Positions 19,739-30,498 are shown, counted from the first letter of the stretch. The stretch: DNA of 64,000 nt from Rhodococcus pseudokoreensis (GCF_017068395.1 NZ_CP070619.1:7688001-7752000), one strand, 5' to 3'. Notes: a model not told the origin generated them from the letters alone. Numbers and translations: made by a program.

Positions 19739-20515
19739 TCAACCGTACTGAACAGTAGTGAAGGTGGGGGCGGCGGACGTCTTCTCGGCCGTCGCGGAGT
19801 CGAACGTGACCCGTTCGATGTCGTGGTCGGTCACCGGGAGGGCGCCGTCCAGCGCGGCCACGACAGCGGCGGTGACGGCCGGCGTGACCTCCTCGACCGT
19901 GACGTCGCGGCCCAGTTCCCGCGACAGCGACGTCACGCCGGCGTCGCGGATGCCACACGGGATGATCGCGTCGAACCCCGTCAGGACGGAATTGCAGTTG
20001 AGCGAGAAGCCGTGCAGGGCGACGCCGCGCTGCACCCGCACCCCGATCGCCGCGACCTTCCGCTCGGGCAGCCACTGCCCGTTGTCGAGGGAGGCGGGCA
20101 GCCACACGCCGGAGCGGCCGTCCACCCGGCCGCAGACGATGCCGAGGTCGGTGCACACGGCGATCAGCGCCTGCTCGAGCCTGCGGACGTACCGCACGAC
20201 GTCGACCGGTTCGGCGAGCTTGACGATCGGGTACCCCACCAGCTGTCCCGGACCGTGCCAGGTGATCTTCCCGCCTCGGTCGACGTCGATGACGGGCGTG
20301 CCGTCGGTGGGACGGTCCTCCGGTTCGGTCCGGCGTCCCGCGGTGTAGACAGCGGGGTGTTCGAGCAGGAGCAGCGTGTCGGTACCCGCGTTCTCGGCGC
20401 GTTCGGCCGCCAGCTCGCGCTGTCGGTCCCAGGCGTCGACGTACCCGATCGTGCCGAGGTGTTCGACGGCGATCGGGGAGGGGCTGAAACGGGCGGATTG
20501 TGTCGCGCTGCTCAT
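19739..20515 (-). CDS. lipB: Octanoyl-[acyl-carrier-protein]:protein N-octanoyltransferase
   Basis: Transfers octanoate from ACP to the lipoyl-domain lysine. The 258-residue product has the thioester Cys187 ([11 protein letters not shown]) and the catalytic Lys153 ([13 protein letters not shown]), offset by 11 residues from M. tuberculosis LipB (Cys176/Lys142). [19 protein letters not shown] is the substrate loop. ATG 20515 has TAACCT 7 nt upstream on the minus strand and no Shine-Dalgarno, indicating a leaderless transcript. The 52 bp to lipA contain lipA's own -10 box. Confidence 0.96.
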   Translation of the reverse strand: MSSATQSARFSPSPIAVEHLGTIGYVDAWDRQRELAAERAENAGTDTLLLLEHPAVYTAGRRTEPEDRPTDGTPVIDVDRGGKITWHGPGQLVGYPIVKLAEPVDVVRYVRRLEQALIAVCTDLGIVCGRVDGRSGVWLPASLDNGQWLPERKVAAIGVRVQRGVALHGFSLNCNSVLTGFDAIIPCGIRDAGVTSLSRELGRDVTVEEVTPAVTAAVVAALDGALPVTDHDIERVTFDSATAEKTSAAPTFTTVQYG

Positions 20516-20563
20516 GCGCTAGAGGTTACGCCGGGGTGGTGGCCGTACCGCCACGAGCCGGGT

Positions 20564-21454
20564 TCACCGCACGAGGGCGGCGTCGAGCGCTTCCCCGATG
20601 GTGTTGTGCCGGAACCGGAATCCCGCGTTCTCGAGCACCGTCGGGATCGCGCGCTGCCCGGCCAGGATGCCCTCCTGCGCGAACTCACCCACCAGCGCGC
20701 TGAGTGCGAACCCGGGGACGATCCACGGGGCGGGGCGGTGCATCGTCCGAGCGACCGCGCCGTTGAACTGCGCGTTCGTGACGGGCGCCGGACCGGTGAC
20801 GTTCACGGGACCGGCCACGTCGTCGCGGGAGAGCACGAATTTGATCGCATCGACCTCGTCCTCCAACGAGATCCACGACAGGTACTGGCGGCCGTTCCCG
20901 AGCCGGCCGCCGAGCCCGAACGAGTACAGCGTCTTCAGCCGGCCGAGCAGGCCGCCGTGGGGGGACAGGACGATGCCGCTGCGCAGCCGCACCGTCCGGA
21001 TCTTCGAGTCGTCGGCGGGGGCCGTCGCCGCCTCCCAGTCGCGGCAGGTGTCCGCGAGGAAACCCGTCCCGGACGGCGAGGTCTCGTCGACGACGCGGTC
21101 GCCGGTGTCGCCGTAGTAGCCGACCGCGCTCGCATTCACGAACACGGGCACCCCGGCCTCGGCGACGGCCTCGGCCAGGACGTCGGTGGCCGCGATCCGG
21201 CTGTCCCGGATCAGTTGTTTGTATGCGCCGGTCCAGCGTTTGTCACCGATCCCGACGCCGCACAGATTCACGACCGCGTCGGCGTCCACGAGGATCCCGG
21301 TGTCGAGCCGGTCCTTCTGCGGATCCCAGCGCGATTCGTCGGGACCCGCCGACGACCGGCGGACCAGGCGGACGACGTCGTGACCGTCGCCGCGGAGGGA
21401 CGAGACGAGAGCGGTGCCAATCAGCCCGGAGGATCCGGCGACGACCACGCGCAT
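20564..21454 (-). CDS. TIGR01777-type NAD(P)-binding epimerase family protein (YfcH/SDR39U1-like)
   Basis: Atypical short-chain dehydrogenase of 296 residues. The nucleotide-binding motif VAGSSGLIGTAL is at the N-terminus, and NASAVGYYGDTGD holds the YxxxD-type centre of this subfamily. PVNVTGPAPVTNAQF and the C-terminal FRHNTIGEALDAAL (DUF1731 region) are also typical. The substrate is unknown; homologues are linked to cell division or sugar metabolism without proof. ATG 21454 is preferred over TTG 21460 because AAGGAGG lies 9 nt before it. It corresponds to Rv2216 between dlaT and lipB. Confidence 0.88.
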   Translation of the reverse strand: MRVVVAGSSGLIGTALVSSLRGDGHDVVRLVRRSSAGPDESRWDPQKDRLDTGILVDADAVVNLCGVGIGDKRWTGAYKQLIRDSRIAATDVLAEAVAEAGVPVFVNASAVGYYGDTGDRVVDETSPSGTGFLADTCRDWEAATAPADDSKIRTVRLRSGIVLSPHGGLLGRLKTLYSFGLGGRLGNGRQYLSWISLEDEVDAIKFVLSRDDVAGPVNVTGPAPVTNAQFNGAVARTMHRPAPWIVPGFALSALVGEFAQEGILAGQRAIPTVLENAGFRFRHNTIGEALDAALVR

Positions 21455-21475
21455 GTGCAACAGCCTCCTTCACAG

Positions 21476-21514
21476 CGCAGGGGCACCATTCCTGCTGGAA
21501 ATGGTGCCCCTGCG
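21476..21514. terminator. Terminator after dlaT
   Basis: A perfect 15-bp inverted repeat (21476-21490 with 21500-21514) with a 9-nt loop, about 30 bp downstream of the dlaT stop and just before the epimerase ribosome-binding site. It should separate dlaT from the epimerase gene. Confidence 0.85.
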
Positions 21515-21546
21515 AAACTACGTTCGGCTCGAAGTCCGGTGACGGG

Positions 21547-23277
21547 TCAGAGGCCGAGATCGGCCTCGAACGCGCCCTGCTCCAGACGCTGCTTGATCGT
21601 CGTCAGGAAGCGGCCGGCGTCGGCACCGTCGACGAGGCGGTGATCGTACGTGAGCGGCAGGTAGCACATCGAGCGGACGCCGATGCTCTCACTGCCGGAC
21701 TCGTCGGTCACGACCACGGGACGCTTGACGATCGCACCGGTTCCGAGCATCGCGGCCTGCGGCGGCACGAGGATCGGGGTGTCGAACAGGGCGCCCTGGC
21801 TGCCGATGTTCGTGATCGTGAACGTGCCACCGGACAGCTCGTCCGGCTTCAGCCCACCGGAGCGGGCGCGCTTGGCGATGTCCGCGATGGCGCGGGCCAG
21901 TCCGGCCAGCGACAGGTCGCCGGCGTTGTGGATCACGGGGGACAGCAGGCCCTGGTCGGTGTCGACCGCGATGCCCAGGTGCTCGGCGTCGTAGTAGGTG
22001 ATCTGCTTGTTCGCCTCGTCGTAGCTGGCGTTGATGTTCGGGTGAGACTTCAGCGCCTCGACGACGGCCTTCGCGAAGAACGGGAGGAACGTGAGCTTGA
22101 CGCCCTCGCGCTCGAGGAAGGTGTTCTTGGCCTGCGCGCGCAGGGCCGCGATCCTGGTGACGTCGATCTCGAAGGTCTGGGTGAGCTGCGCCGTGCTCTG
22201 CAGCGACTCCCGGGTCTTCGTGGCCGTGATCTGGCGAATCCGGTTGGCCTTCTGCGTTGTTCCGCGCAGGTGCGCCAGCTCGGGGCGGACCCCGGCGGAG
22301 GCGGCTGCGGGAGCAGCGGCGGCGGCCGGTGCGGCAGCAGGCGCGGCAGCGGCGGCCGGTGCCTTCTTGGCCTCGGCGGCAGCGAGAACATCCTGCTTAC
22401 GGATGCGGCCACCGACTCCGGTGCCCGTCACCGAGGACAGGTCGACGCCGTTGTCCGCGGCGAGCTTGCGCACCAGCGGGGTGACGTACGGCGTGCTGTC
22501 TCCGGACGTGGCCGCGGCAGCAGGTGCAGCGGCGGCGGGAGCCGGCGCGGATGCTGCCGGTGCGGCGGCCGGAGCCGGAGCGCTCTGGGCGGGTGCGGGC
22601 TTCGCCGGTTCCGGGGCCGGAGCGGGCTTCGCGGGCTCGGGGGTGGGCTCGGGCTTCGGCGCCGGCTTGGCGGCGGGCGCACCCGAACCGATGACGGCGA
22701 GCTGACCGCCGACGGCGACGGTGTCGTCTTCCTCCGCGCTGATCTCGAGGAGCGTGCCTGCGACGGGCGACGGGATCTCCGTGTCGACCTTGTCGGTGGA
22801 CACCTCGACGAGCGGCTCGTCCACGGCGACCTCGTCGCCGACGGCCTTGAGCCAGCGGGTGACGGTGCCCTCGGTGACGGACTCGCCCAGTTCGGGCATG
22901 TTCACCGCGGTGCCCTCGGCGGAACCGCCGGACGCTGCGGGCGCGGGCTCTGCGGCCGGTGCCTCCGCGGCGGGAGCCGGCTCTGCGGCGGGCTCTTCGG
23001 CGGCGGGTGCGGGAGCGGAGTCGGAGGCGGGAGCCTCACCGGCGTCGCCGATCACGGCAAGTTCGCCACCGATTTCGACGGTGTCGTCTTCCTGAGCAAC
23101 GATCTTGCTGAGAACGCCGGCCACGGGAGACGGGATTTCCGTGTCCACCTTGTCCGTGGAGACTTCGAGCAAGGGTTCGTCAACTTCGACCGCGTCTCCT
23201 TCCTGCTTGAGCCACCGCGTGACAGTTCCCTCGGTGACACTCTCACCAAGCGCTGGCATCTGGACGGAGAAGGCCAT
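21547..23277 (-). CDS. dlaT: Dihydrolipoamide acyltransferase E2 with two lipoyl domains
   Basis: E2 core of the pyruvate/branched-chain 2-oxo acid dehydrogenase complex, 576 residues. In mycobacteria it also feeds a peroxiredoxin-linked antioxidant chain. Two lipoyl domains carry [13 protein letters not shown] (Lys43 and Lys163), separated by Ala/Pro-rich linkers. A peripheral-subunit-binding domain follows ([20 protein letters not shown] near 300), then the acyltransferase domain ending in [11 protein letters not shown] (His546, Asp550). ATG 23277 has AGGAG 9 nt upstream. Longer than M. tuberculosis DlaT (553) because of the linkers. Confidence 0.95.
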   Translation of the reverse strand: MAFSVQMPALGESVTEGTVTRWLKQEGDAVEVDEPLLEVSTDKVDTEIPSPVAGVLSKIVAQEDDTVEIGGELAVIGDAGEAPASDSAPAPAAEEPAAEPAPAAEAPAAEPAPAASGGSAEGTAVNMPELGESVTEGTVTRWLKAVGDEVAVDEPLVEVSTDKVDTEIPSPVAGTLLEISAEEDDTVAVGGQLAVIGSGAPAAKPAPKPEPTPEPAKPAPAPEPAKPAPAQSAPAPAAAPAASAPAPAAAAPAAAATSGDSTPYVTPLVRKLAADNGVDLSSVTGTGVGGRIRKQDVLAAAEAKKAPAAAAAPAAAPAAAAAPAAASAGVRPELAHLRGTTQKANRIRQITATKTRESLQSTAQLTQTFEIDVTRIAALRAQAKNTFLEREGVKLTFLPFFAKAVVEALKSHPNINASYDEANKQITYYDAEHLGIAVDTDQGLLSPVIHNAGDLSLAGLARAIADIAKRARSGGLKPDELSGGTFTITNIGSQGALFDTPILVPPQAAMLGTGAIVKRPVVVTDESGSESIGVRSMCYLPLTYDHRLVDGADAGRFLTTIKQRLEQGAFEADLGL

Positions 23278-23604
23278 GTCTTTTGACTCCTCGACAGTTG
23301 TGTTCGGGTTGTTGAATTTTGTCGACTTGTGGTCGTGAACCATTGTGCTCGAGATGCACGTGTCTTGCGTCTACTTGCAGGTAATTCCGATTCGTCGTCA
23401 CCCACTCGCTGTGTCGGCGCTCCACATCTTTCCATTGATCCGACGGGCGCGTCCGCCGAGGGGGACCCCCCGGTCACTCCGGTGTGTCGCGACGAAATCC
23501 CTACTGGCCGGTAGTTTGCGTTCGCGGCGGAAACCGGATGTTCGCTGGCAAACTTGGAGGACATCGCGGGCACCGCGCCGCGCACGTACTCGAGGAGGCT
23601 CGAC
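23278..23604. other. 327-bp divergent intergenic region
   Basis: Lies between the starts of dlaT (minus) and the small unknown gene at 23605 (plus), so it must hold both promoters. It is more AT-rich than its flanks near 23290-23400. A short inverted repeat (AGTTTGC/GCAAACT, around 23512-23548) is visible; no known operator, RNA or convincing ORF was recognised. Confidence 0.5.
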
Positions 23605-23943
23605 GTGGGGTTGTTCGACCGTTTCTCGCGGCCTCGGTCCGGCCGATCCCAGGCGTCCCCGGAGGACGCCGCCCATCTCGCGAACTGGACTCGCACGCAC
23701 CTCGGTGTGGAGGCGTATGTGGAACCGCGCACGACAGTGACCGAAGTCACCGTCGTGCTCGTCGCGGCGGACGGTGAGTGGACCCGGCGCCGGGTGGGCG
23801 GCGAACGCGGCGCCCGCAAACTCGGGGAGGATCTCCGCATCCCGGTGTACGACGTCCGCAAGACCGGCTACCCGCAGCGGATGCGTGACCACGACGCACG
23901 GCGCCGCATCGAGCGGAAGCGGGAGCGCGAACGCGACCTGTAG
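23605..23943 (+). CDS. Small conserved actinobacterial protein of unknown function
   Basis: A 112-residue soluble protein starting VGLFDRFSRPRSG. The middle has VTEVTVVLVAADGEWTRRRV and KLGEDLRIPVYDVRKTGYP, suggesting a compact alpha/beta fold, and the C-terminus is a strongly basic helix of Arg, Glu and Lys repeats that could bind nucleic acid. GTG 23605 has a near-ideal GAGGAGG ribosome-binding site 6 nt upstream, so an upstream in-frame start is unlikely. The family is not recognised. It converges on the aminopeptidase gene through a shared terminator cassette. Confidence 0.75.
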   Translation: MGLFDRFSRPRSGRSQASPEDAAHLANWTRTHLGVEAYVEPRTTVTEVTVVLVAADGEWTRRRVGGERGARKLGEDLRIPVYDVRKTGYPQRMRDHDARRRIERKRERERDL

Positions 23944-24014
23944 GCGGCTCCGCCGCCCGTGCGCCTTTCTGGTAGCCGGCACAACCGGAAAGGCGCACGA
24001 GCGCGAAGCGCCTA
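23941..24014. terminator. Three-hairpin terminator cassette, copy A
   Basis: The element runs from the TAG of the upstream gene to the antisense stop of the aminopeptidase gene. Left hairpin GGCGGCTCCGCC, central stem GTGCGCCTTTC/GAAAGGCGCAC with a long loop, right hairpin GGCGC-GAA-GCGCC. Edges match copies B (34260) and C (53078). Confidence 0.85.
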
Positions 24015-25529
24015 CCCGTTGGCGGCGATGTCCTCGATCACCGAGATCATGGTGCGCACCGGAACACCGGTACCGCCGCGGCCGGTGTAGCCCCACGGTC
24101 CGGACGAGTTGTAGGCCGGTCCGGCGACGTCGATGTGCGCCCACTGGACGCCGTCGGCGACGAACTCCTTCAGGTACAGGGCCGCCGCGAGCATGCCGCC
24201 CCAGCGGTGATTCGTGACGTTGGCGAGGTCGGCGATCTTCGAATCGAGGTCCGAGCGCAGTTCGGCGGGCATCGGCATGGCCCACGCGTTCTCGCCGATC
24301 TTCTGGGAGATGGCGGCGACGCGGTCGCGGAACTCGTCGGTGCCCATGACACCGGGGGTTCGGTTGCCCAGTGCCACCATCTGCGCGCCGGTGAGCGTCG
24401 CCGTGTCGATCAGGTAATCGGGATCGTCCTCGCAGGCGCGGACGATGGCGTCGGCGAGGACGAGGCGTCCCTCCGCGTCGGTGTTGATGACCTCGACGGT
24501 GGTTCCGCCGTACTGGGTGAGGACGTCGCCGGGGCGCTGCGCGGTGGACGACGGCATGTTCTCGGCCATCGGGACGGTGGCGGTGACGTCGACGGGCAGT
24601 CCGAGTTTCGCGGCGAGGACCACGGTCGCGACAACGGCTGCGGCGCCGCCCATGTCGGACGTCATGTTTTCCATGCCCGCGGCGGGCTTGATGGAGATGC
24701 CGCCGGTGTCGAAGGTGATGCCCTTGCCGACGAGCGCGACCTTGGGGGCGTTCCGCTTCTTGGCGGCGTAGCTCAGGCGGACCAGTCGCGGCAGCCGGGA
24801 CGAGCCCTTGCCCACGCCGAGGATGCCGCCGTACCCGTTCTTTTCGAGTGCCTTCTCGTCCAGGACCTCGACCTTCAGCCCGGCGTCGGTGCCGAGTGCC
24901 TTTGCGCGGTCGGCGAATTCGGCGGGGAAGAGGTGGCTCGGGGGAGTGTTGACGAATTCGCGTGCGGTGGCGACGGCTTCGGCGATCGCCGACGAGCGCG
25001 CGAGGGTGTCCTTCGACTCCTTCGCGCGAGGGGACGACACCAGCAACTCGACGCGCGACACGGGCTGTGCGTCCGGACCGGGAGCGGACTTCGCGGACTT
25101 GAATTCGGTGAACCGGTACGCGCCGAGCGCGAAACCTTCCGCTGCCGCACCGAGATCGAGCGCGGACAGCGTGGTCGCGACGGTGCCGACACCGCTGAGT
25201 GCCCGCGCCGCGGCACCCGCGGACTTCCGGATCTGCTCGGCGCCCAGCTTCTCGGCCGAACCGAGTCCGACGGCGAGCACACTGTCGACCGGCAGCGCGC
25301 CGGGTGCCGGGATGCGGGTGGTCTCCTCGGCCTTGCCGGAGGCGCCCACAGTGACGAGCGTGTCGAGCAGATCGGTCAGCACCGATTCGTCGACGATGCC
25401 GTCTCCGAGCGCGATTTCGGGGCCGTCCGGGCTCGACGTCAGACCGATCACCAACACGTCCACGCGCTTGCCGACGGTGCCGGCCAGTGCGAGTTGTGGT
25501 CCGAGGGGTCGGGCTGTGCGAGTGCTCAC
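24012..25529 (-). CDS. pepA: Leucyl (cytosol) aminopeptidase, M17 family
   Basis: Two-metal aminopeptidase of 505 residues, acting as a cytosolic hexamer. The M17 signature [14 protein letters not shown] is present, along with [14 protein letters not shown] (metal-binding Lys and Asp) and the C-terminal segment [20 protein letters not shown]. The N-terminal 170 residues form the non-catalytic macrodomain-like part. GTG 25529 has GGAGAGAC upstream. It matches Rv2213 (pepB) in the conserved gene order and is divergent from gcvT. Confidence 0.95.
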   Translation of the reverse strand: MSTRTARPLGPQLALAGTVGKRVDVLVIGLTSSPDGPEIALGDGIVDESVLTDLLDTLVTVGASGKAEETTRIPAPGALPVDSVLAVGLGSAEKLGAEQIRKSAGAAARALSGVGTVATTLSALDLGAAAEGFALGAYRFTEFKSAKSAPGPDAQPVSRVELLVSSPRAKESKDTLARSSAIAEAVATAREFVNTPPSHLFPAEFADRAKALGTDAGLKVEVLDEKALEKNGYGGILGVGKGSSRLPRLVRLSYAAKKRNAPKVALVGKGITFDTGGISIKPAAGMENMTSDMGGAAAVVATVVLAAKLGLPVDVTATVPMAENMPSSTAQRPGDVLTQYGGTTVEVINTDAEGRLVLADAIVRACEDDPDYLIDTATLTGAQMVALGNRTPGVMGTDEFRDRVAAISQKIGENAWAMPMPAELRSDLDSKIADLANVTNHRWGGMLAAALYLKEFVADGVQWAHIDVAGPAYNSSGPWGYTGRGGTGVPVRTMISVIEDIAANG

Positions 25530-25642
25530 GGTGTCTCTCCTGCAGCGGTGGGGGGCGGGTGGTGCCGGGTGGCCGACGTCCGTCCCGATGGTAGTGCTCC
25601 GTCGCCGCCCGCTACCCAGTGCGCGGCTACCCGGAGGTCCGA

Positions 25643-25648
25643 TAGGTT
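25643..25648 (+). promoter_or_regulatory. -10 box of a probable leaderless gcvT promoter
   Basis: TAGGTT ends 7 nt before ATG 25656. Confidence 0.5.
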
Positions 25649-25655
25649 GAGGCGC

Positions 25656-26756
25656 ATGACCGAGGAGCAGTTGTCGCAGGGGCCCGTCCACGCCGTCCAC
25701 GTCGAACTCGGGGCCACGTTCGCTCCGTTCGGCGGCTGGGAGATGCCCGTGTCGTATGCCGGCACCGTCGCCGAGCACACCGCGGTCCGCGAATCGGTGG
25801 GAGTCTTCGACGTCAGTCACCTCGGCAAGGCTCTCGTGCGGGGCAGCGGCGCCGCTGCCTTCGTGAACTCGGCGCTGACCAACGACCTCGACAAGATCGG
25901 CCCCGGCAAGGCGCAGTACACGCTGTGTTGCACGCCGTCGGGTGGAGTGATCGACGATCTGATCGCCTATTACGTGAGCCCGGACGAGGTGTTCCTCGTC
26001 CCGAATGCCGCCAACACCGCGGACGTGGTCGCGGCGCTGACCGCCGCGGCGCCCGACGGGATCACGGTGAAGGACCAGCACCGGGACTTCGGCGTGATCG
26101 CCGTGCAGGGCCCGAAGTCGGTGGAGGTGCTCACCGCGCTCGGCCTGCCCACCGACATCGACTACATGGCCTTCGCGGACGCCACCTGGGACGGCGTTCC
26201 CGTCCGTGTCTGCCGCAGCGGGTACACCGGCGAGATCGGGTTCGAACTGCTGCCACGCTGGGACGACAGCGAGAAGTTGTTCCGGGCGGCGGTCGAGCAG
26301 GTCCGCGCCCACGGCGGCCAGGTCGCCGGTCTCGGTGCCCGGGACACGTTGCGCACCGAGATGGGGTACCCGCTGCACGGGCACGAGCTGTCGCTGGAGA
26401 TCTCCCCGCTCGAGGCGCGATGCGGCTGGGCGATCGGCTGGAAGAAGCCGAAGTTCTGGGGCAAGGAGACCCTCGCCGACGAGAAGGCGTCCGGCCCGGC
26501 CCGCAAGCTGTGGGGCATCAAGGCGCTGGACCGCGGGGTCCTGCGCGCCGGTCAGACCGTGCTCCGCGGCGGCGAGTCGATCGGCGAGACCACGTCGGGC
26601 ACGTTCTCGCCCACGCTCAAGGTCGGGATCGCGCTGGCGCTGCTCGATTCCGGGTCCGGGGTGTCGGCCGGAGACGAGATCTCCGTGGACGTCCGGGGGC
26701 GCTCGCTGCGCGCCGAGGTGGTGTCTCCGCCGTTCGTGGAGATCAACACCAAGTAA
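25656..26756 (+). CDS. gcvT: Glycine cleavage system T protein (aminomethyltransferase)
   Basis: Transfers the methylene of the aminomethyl-lipoyl H protein to THF and releases ammonia; 366 residues. Family segments are [47 protein letters not shown] (with the catalytic Asp), [13 protein letters not shown] and the C-terminal [13 protein letters not shown]. It stands apart from other gcv genes, as in M. tuberculosis (Rv2211c), and depends on lipoylation by the lipA/lipB products encoded 5 kb upstream. The next gene, ilvE, follows after 63 bp with its own -10 box. Confidence 0.96.
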   Translation: MTEEQLSQGPVHAVHVELGATFAPFGGWEMPVSYAGTVAEHTAVRESVGVFDVSHLGKALVRGSGAAAFVNSALTNDLDKIGPGKAQYTLCCTPSGGVIDDLIAYYVSPDEVFLVPNAANTADVVAALTAAAPDGITVKDQHRDFGVIAVQGPKSVEVLTALGLPTDIDYMAFADATWDGVPVRVCRSGYTGEIGFELLPRWDDSEKLFRAAVEQVRAHGGQVAGLGARDTLRTEMGYPLHGHELSLEISPLEARCGWAIGWKKPKFWGKETLADEKASGPARKLWGIKALDRGVLRAGQTVLRGGESIGETTSGTFSPTLKVGIALALLDSGSGVSAGDEISVDVRGRSLRAEVVSPPFVEINTK

Positions 26757-26806
26757 GCACCGGTCGCGGACGACCTGTCGGCGGCAGGGCGGCGGAAGGC
26801 GTTCGA

Positions 26807-26812
26807 TAAGAT
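26807..26812 (+). promoter_or_regulatory. -10 box of a probable leaderless ilvE promoter
   Basis: TAAGAT ends 7 nt before ATG 26820, and no Shine-Dalgarno is present. Confidence 0.55.
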
Positions 26813-26819
26813 CACGGTC

Positions 26820-27923
26820 ATGACAGGTGTCACCGAGTTCGTTCGCGTCCCGCATCCCGCCCCCACCTCCGACGAGGTACGGCGAGAGATACTGGCGGCG
26901 CCCGGATTCGGCCGGTACTTCACGGACCACATGGCGTCGATCACCTACTCCACCGAGCTCGGCTGGCACGACGCGAAGGTGGAGCCGTACGGGCCGCTCC
27001 AGCTCGACCCCGCCGCGATGGTCCTGCACTACGGACAGGCCATCTTCGAGGGTCTGAAGGCGTACCGGCAGCCGGACGGCGGCATCTCGACGTTCCGTAT
27101 CGAGGCGAACGCCGAGCGGCTCGCGACGTCGGCTCGCCGGCTCGCGATGCCGGAGCTGCCGGAGGAGTTGTTCGTCAAGTCGATCACCGAACTGCTCGAG
27201 CTGGATCACGAGTGGGTGCCCGCGGCCGGTGGTGAGGACGCGCTGTACCTGCGCCCGTTCATGTTCTCCACCGAGGCCGGTCTCGGGGTGCGTCCGGCCG
27301 ACGAGTACCGCTACCTGCTGATCGCCTCGCCCGCGGGTGCGTACTTCCCGCGGGGAGTGAAGCCGGTCAGCGTGTGGCTGTCGACGGAGTACGTCCGGGC
27401 CGCACCCGGCGGCACCGGTGCCGCCAAGTTCGCGGGCAACTACGCGGCGTCGCTCCTCGCGCAGGCGCAGGCCGCCGACGAGGGTTGCGACCAGGTGGTG
27501 TGGCTCGACGCCATCGAGCGGTCGTACGTGGAGGAGATGGGCGGCATGAACCTCTTCTTCGTGTTCGGCTCCGGATCCGACGCCCGCCTCGTGACGCCGT
27601 CCCTGTCCGGTTCGCTGCTGCCGGGCATCACCCGCAATTCGCTGCTGACCCTCGCGATCGACGCCGGTTTCGCGGTGGAGGAGCGGCGGATCAGCACCGA
27701 TGAATGGCGCACCAAGACGAAGTCCGGCGAGATCACCGAGGTGTTCGCGTGCGGCACGGCGGCCGTCATCACGCCCGTCGGCCGGGTCAAGTCCGCCGAA
27801 GGTGAATTCACGATCGCCGACGGCGAGCCCGGCGAGGTCACCATGGCCCTGCGCGACACGCTGACCGGAATTCAGCGGGGAACGTTCGCCGACACCCACG
27901 GCTGGATGACCAAACTACGCTGA
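26820..27923 (+). CDS. ilvE: Branched-chain amino acid aminotransferase
   Basis: PLP-dependent fold-IV transaminase for the last step of Leu, Ile and Val synthesis; 367 residues, cytosolic. The Schiff-base lysine is Lys203 in [15 protein letters not shown]. Other conserved parts are [15 protein letters not shown], the phosphate-binding [10 protein letters not shown] and [19 protein letters not shown]. It converges with cobS (18-bp gap). Identical placement to Rv2210c. Confidence 0.97.
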   Translation: MTGVTEFVRVPHPAPTSDEVRREILAAPGFGRYFTDHMASITYSTELGWHDAKVEPYGPLQLDPAAMVLHYGQAIFEGLKAYRQPDGGISTFRIEANAERLATSARRLAMPELPEELFVKSITELLELDHEWVPAAGGEDALYLRPFMFSTEAGLGVRPADEYRYLLIASPAGAYFPRGVKPVSVWLSTEYVRAAPGGTGAAKFAGNYAASLLAQAQAADEGCDQVVWLDAIERSYVEEMGGMNLFFVFGSGSDARLVTPSLSGSLLPGITRNSLLTLAIDAGFAVEERRISTDEWRTKTKSGEITEVFACGTAAVITPVGRVKSAEGEFTIADGEPGEVTMALRDTLTGIQRGTFADTHGWMTKLR

Positions 27924-27940
27924 GCCGTTTCGGCGGTCGG

Positions 27941-28681
27941 TCAGAACGCGAGACCGATCGCCGAGACGGTGACGGTGATCTCGAGCGCGGCTCCGAGCAC
28001 GTCACCGTTCAAACCGGCGAATCGCCGGACGCAGTGGGCCACCAGCAGTGTGGTGAGTGTCAGTGCGACCGCAACGACGACCGGTCCCTGCCACCACGGC
28101 GCCGTGCACCACGCCGCCGCCGCGACGAGCGGGACGGTCCAGGCGAGACCGGTCCACGGCGACTGGGTCTCGGCGACCAGGGCGCCGAACCCTTCCGTGG
28201 AGGACGCAGGGATTCCGCGGCGGCAGGCGTACACGACCGCCACCCGCCCGGCTGCCACCGCCACGGCCACACACGCGAATTGTCCTGCGGCGGCGAGAGA
28301 TCCGAATGCCAGCCCCTGCGCGCCCAGGCAGATCACGAGGGCGCACACCCCGAACGGTCCCGCGCCGCCGCTGTGCATCACGGCCCGCGCCCGCTCCGGC
28401 GGCCCGTAGCAGCCGAGCCCGTCGACGGTGTCGGACAGTCCGTCGACGTGCATGCCGCGGGTGGCGAGGGCATGCGCACCGACCGTCACCAGGCCGGCGA
28501 GGGCGGGATCGAGACCGGCGGACACGAGCACCCACAGCAGCCCCCCGGCCAAGGCGCCGAGCGCGATCCCGGTCACCGGCGCCGCCCGGATCGCGCGGCG
28601 GCCCGCCGCACGGTCGACGGTATCCGGCCCGCGCAGGGGGAGGACGGTCAGCCAGGAGAAGGCGAGCAGCACGCCCGTCAC
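27941..28681 (-). CDS. cobS: Adenosylcobinamide-GDP ribazoletransferase (cobalamin synthase)
   Basis: Polytopic membrane enzyme (246 residues, about six helices) that joins alpha-ribazole to adenosylcobinamide-GDP. The metal-binding segment GMHVDGLSDTVDGLGCYG is characteristic, followed by MHSGGAGPFGVCAL. GTG 28681 starts two bases after the cobT stop, so translation is coupled. It is the last gene of the cobUTS operon. Confidence 0.93.
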   Translation of the reverse strand: MTGVLLAFSWLTVLPLRGPDTVDRAAGRRAIRAAPVTGIALGALAGGLLWVLVSAGLDPALAGLVTVGAHALATRGMHVDGLSDTVDGLGCYGPPERARAVMHSGGAGPFGVCALVICLGAQGLAFGSLAAAGQFACVAVAVAAGRVAVVYACRRGIPASSTEGFGALVAETQSPWTGLAWTVPLVAAAAWCTAPWWQGPVVVAVALTLTTLLVAHCVRRFAGLNGDVLGAALEITVTVSAIGLAF

Positions 28682-28683
28682 GG

Positions 28684-29838
28684 TCAGCCCGCGGTGTCGG
28701 CGGCGGAGTCGGTCCCGGTGCCGGAGTCGGTCCCGGTGCCGGAGTCGGTTCCGGTGTCGGAGCCGTCTTCGGCGTCGCGGGTGCTGACCCCGGCCTCCGC
28801 GAACGTCGCCATCTCCGCGAGAGTTGCGACGGCACCCTGCAGGATCGGCAGCGCGCTGACGGCGCCGGACCCCTCGCCGAGCCGCATGTCGAGTTCGAGG
28901 AGCGGGTCGAGTTGCAAATGCTTCAGCGCGATCGTGTGGGCCGGTTCCGTGGAACGGTGGCCGGCCAGCCACCACGCGCGGGCGCCGGGCGCCAATTCCT
29001 CCGCCACCATCGCGGCCGCCGTCACGACGACGCCGTCGAGGATCACCGGGGTCTTGCGCGCGGAGGCCTGCGCGAGGAACCCGGCCATCGCGGCGAGGTC
29101 GGCGCCCGACACCGTGCGCAGCAGCGCAACCGTGTCCCGGACCACCGGCCGGGCGCGGCGCATCGCGTCGCGGATCGCCGCAGTCTTCCGGATCCAGCCG
29201 GCGTCGTCGACCCCGGTACCCCGGCCGACCGCGGCGACCGGTTCGGTGTCCGTCAGCGCGGCGATGAGAACGGTGGCCGGTGTGGTGTTGCCGATTCCCA
29301 TGTCGCCGGCGATCAACAGGTCTGCGCCGGAATCGATTTCGGAGTCGGCGATCGACCGTCCCGCCTCGATGGCCTGCAGGGTCTCTTCGTGTGTGAGCGC
29401 GTCCTCGCGGTCGATCGCACCCGACGAGCGCCGAATCTTGAACGCGGACACCGACGGATCCGTGTCGCCGTCCACCGACAGGTCGACGACGCGCACGCTC
29501 GCGCCCGCCCGGTTCGCGAGTGCGTTGACGGCCGCCCCGCCGCCGACGAAGTTGGCGACCATCTGCGCTGTCACCTCGGGCGGATATGCGGAGACACCGG
29601 TTCGTGCCACGCCGTGGTCGCCGGCGAACACCACCACCCGTGCCCGTGCGAACGGGGCGGGCGGGCAGACGCCCTGGCAGGCCGCGGCCCAGCACGCCAG
29701 CGTCTCCAGACGGCCGAGCGATCCGGCCGGTTTGGTGAGCTGGAGCTGACGGGCCTCGGCCTGCGCGCGAACCCCTTCGTCGGGTGGGGTGACGGGTTCG
29801 AACCGACCGGGGTCGGTGCTCACGGACTCGCTGGTCAC
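28684..29838 (-). CDS. cobT: Nicotinate-nucleotide:dimethylbenzimidazole phosphoribosyltransferase
   Basis: Activates the lower-ligand base of cobalamin; 384 residues from GTG 29838. Recognised by [43 protein letters not shown] and the catalytic-Glu region [18 protein letters not shown]. The C-terminus carries an extra Asp/Thr/Ser/Gly-rich tail encoded by an 18-bp tandem repeat (28705-28758), outside the folded enzyme. The start overlaps the cobU stop by 4 bp, and GAGAGG lies 6 nt upstream. An extension to 29874 would add twelve residues without support. Confidence 0.94.
   Translation of the reverse strand: MTSESVSTDPGRFEPVTPPDEGVRAQAEARQLQLTKPAGSLGRLETLACWAAACQGVCPPAPFARARVVVFAGDHGVARTGVSAYPPEVTAQMVANFVGGGAAVNALANRAGASVRVVDLSVDGDTDPSVSAFKIRRSSGAIDREDALTHEETLQAIEAGRSIADSEIDSGADLLIAGDMGIGNTTPATVLIAALTDTEPVAAVGRGTGVDDAGWIRKTAAIRDAMRRARPVVRDTVALLRTVSGADLAAMAGFLAQASARKTPVILDGVVVTAAAMVAEELAPGARAWWLAGHRSTEPAHTIALKHLQLDPLLELDMRLGEGSGAVSALPILQGAVATLAEMATFAEAGVSTRDAEDGSDTGTDSGTGTDSGTGTDSAADTAG
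28705..28758. repeat. Three 18-bp tandem repeats in the 3' end of cobT
   Basis: Unit GGAGTCGGTCCCGGTGCC is present at 28705-28722 and 28723-28740, with a third copy at 28741-28758 differing at two bases. On the coding strand each adds a Gly/Thr/Asp/Ser hexapeptide, so the number can vary in frame. Confidence 0.9.
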
Positions 29839-30479
29839 GCTTGGCCTCTCGCTCGAGTGGAGTCGGCCCCGCACGACGCACGTGCGGGATCGTCTTTCAG
29901 GGTCATGGTCAGGCCGGCCACGACGAGGATCACGCGATCGCAGACCTGCGCGAGCCGCGCGTTGAGGGCGCCGATCTCGTCGCGGAACAGGCGACCGGAC
30001 CGGGTCTCGGGGATGACGCCGAGTCCCACCTCGGGAGTCACCAGCACGAGTGCCCCGCGGTAGTCGCGGACGCTCGCGACGAGGTCGTCCGCGCGGGGGG
30101 TGATGGTGCCCCGCGGCGAATCCCAGGCTGCGGTGCCGTCGAGTTCGACGGTGAGCCAGGTGCCGAGATCGTCGACGAGGGTGGCTGCCGCGTCGGTGGG
30201 GGAACGCAGTTGATCGGCGAGGTCGCGGCGGTACGCGGTTTCCACGGTGACCCAGCTGTCGGGGCGCCGATCGCGGTGCTCGGCGACCCGGTGCTCCCAG
30301 TCGTGGTCGTCGGGGTCGCGGTGGCTGGTGGCGACGTAACGCACCAGTCCTGCCCCGGCCAGGGCCTGCGTCAGTTCCTCGGCGTGCGCGGATTTACCGG
30401 ACCGTGCACCACCGAGTACCAGCGTTCGCGAGGGCTGGTGCGGGTGACCCGGGTGGTCCGGGGGAACGGCGGTGGGCAC
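29835..30479 (-). CDS. cobU: Adenosylcobinamide kinase/GTP:adenosylcobinamide-phosphate guanylyltransferase
   Basis: Bifunctional enzyme of the nucleotide-loop pathway, about 214 residues. The P-loop GGARSGKS near residue 25 is the kinase site, [20 protein letters not shown] contains the guanylylated His, and [21 protein letters not shown] is typical. Start choice: GTG 30479, with TAGCGT 8 nt upstream on the minus strand, or TTG 30497. The first residues ([17 protein letters not shown]) are an unusual extension. It heads the coupled cobU-cobT-cobS operon; in M. tuberculosis cobU is not part of this cluster. Confidence 0.9.
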   Translation of the reverse strand: MPTAVPPDHPGHPHQPSRTLVLGGARSGKSAHAEELTQALAGAGLVRYVATSHRDPDDHDWEHRVAEHRDRRPDSWVTVETAYRRDLADQLRSPTDAAATLVDDLGTWLTVELDGTAAWDSPRGTITPRADDLVASVRDYRGALVLVTPEVGLGVIPETRSGRLFRDEIGALNARLAQVCDRVILVVAGLTMTLKDDPARASCGADSTRARGQA

Positions 30480-30498
30480 GGAGGGAAACGCTACCAAC

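Noticed and set aside
21223..23286. 687-codon open frame on the plus strand opposite dlaT
   Set aside because: It is the antisense of the Ala/Pro-rich dlaT coding region; its product is Gly/Arg low-complexity with no domain, and dlaT has full family motifs.
26757..27899. Upstream part of the long minus frame that contains the aminopeptidase gene
   Set aside because: It runs through gcvT and ilvE in antisense. The true aminopeptidase start is GTG 25529 with a ribosome-binding site.
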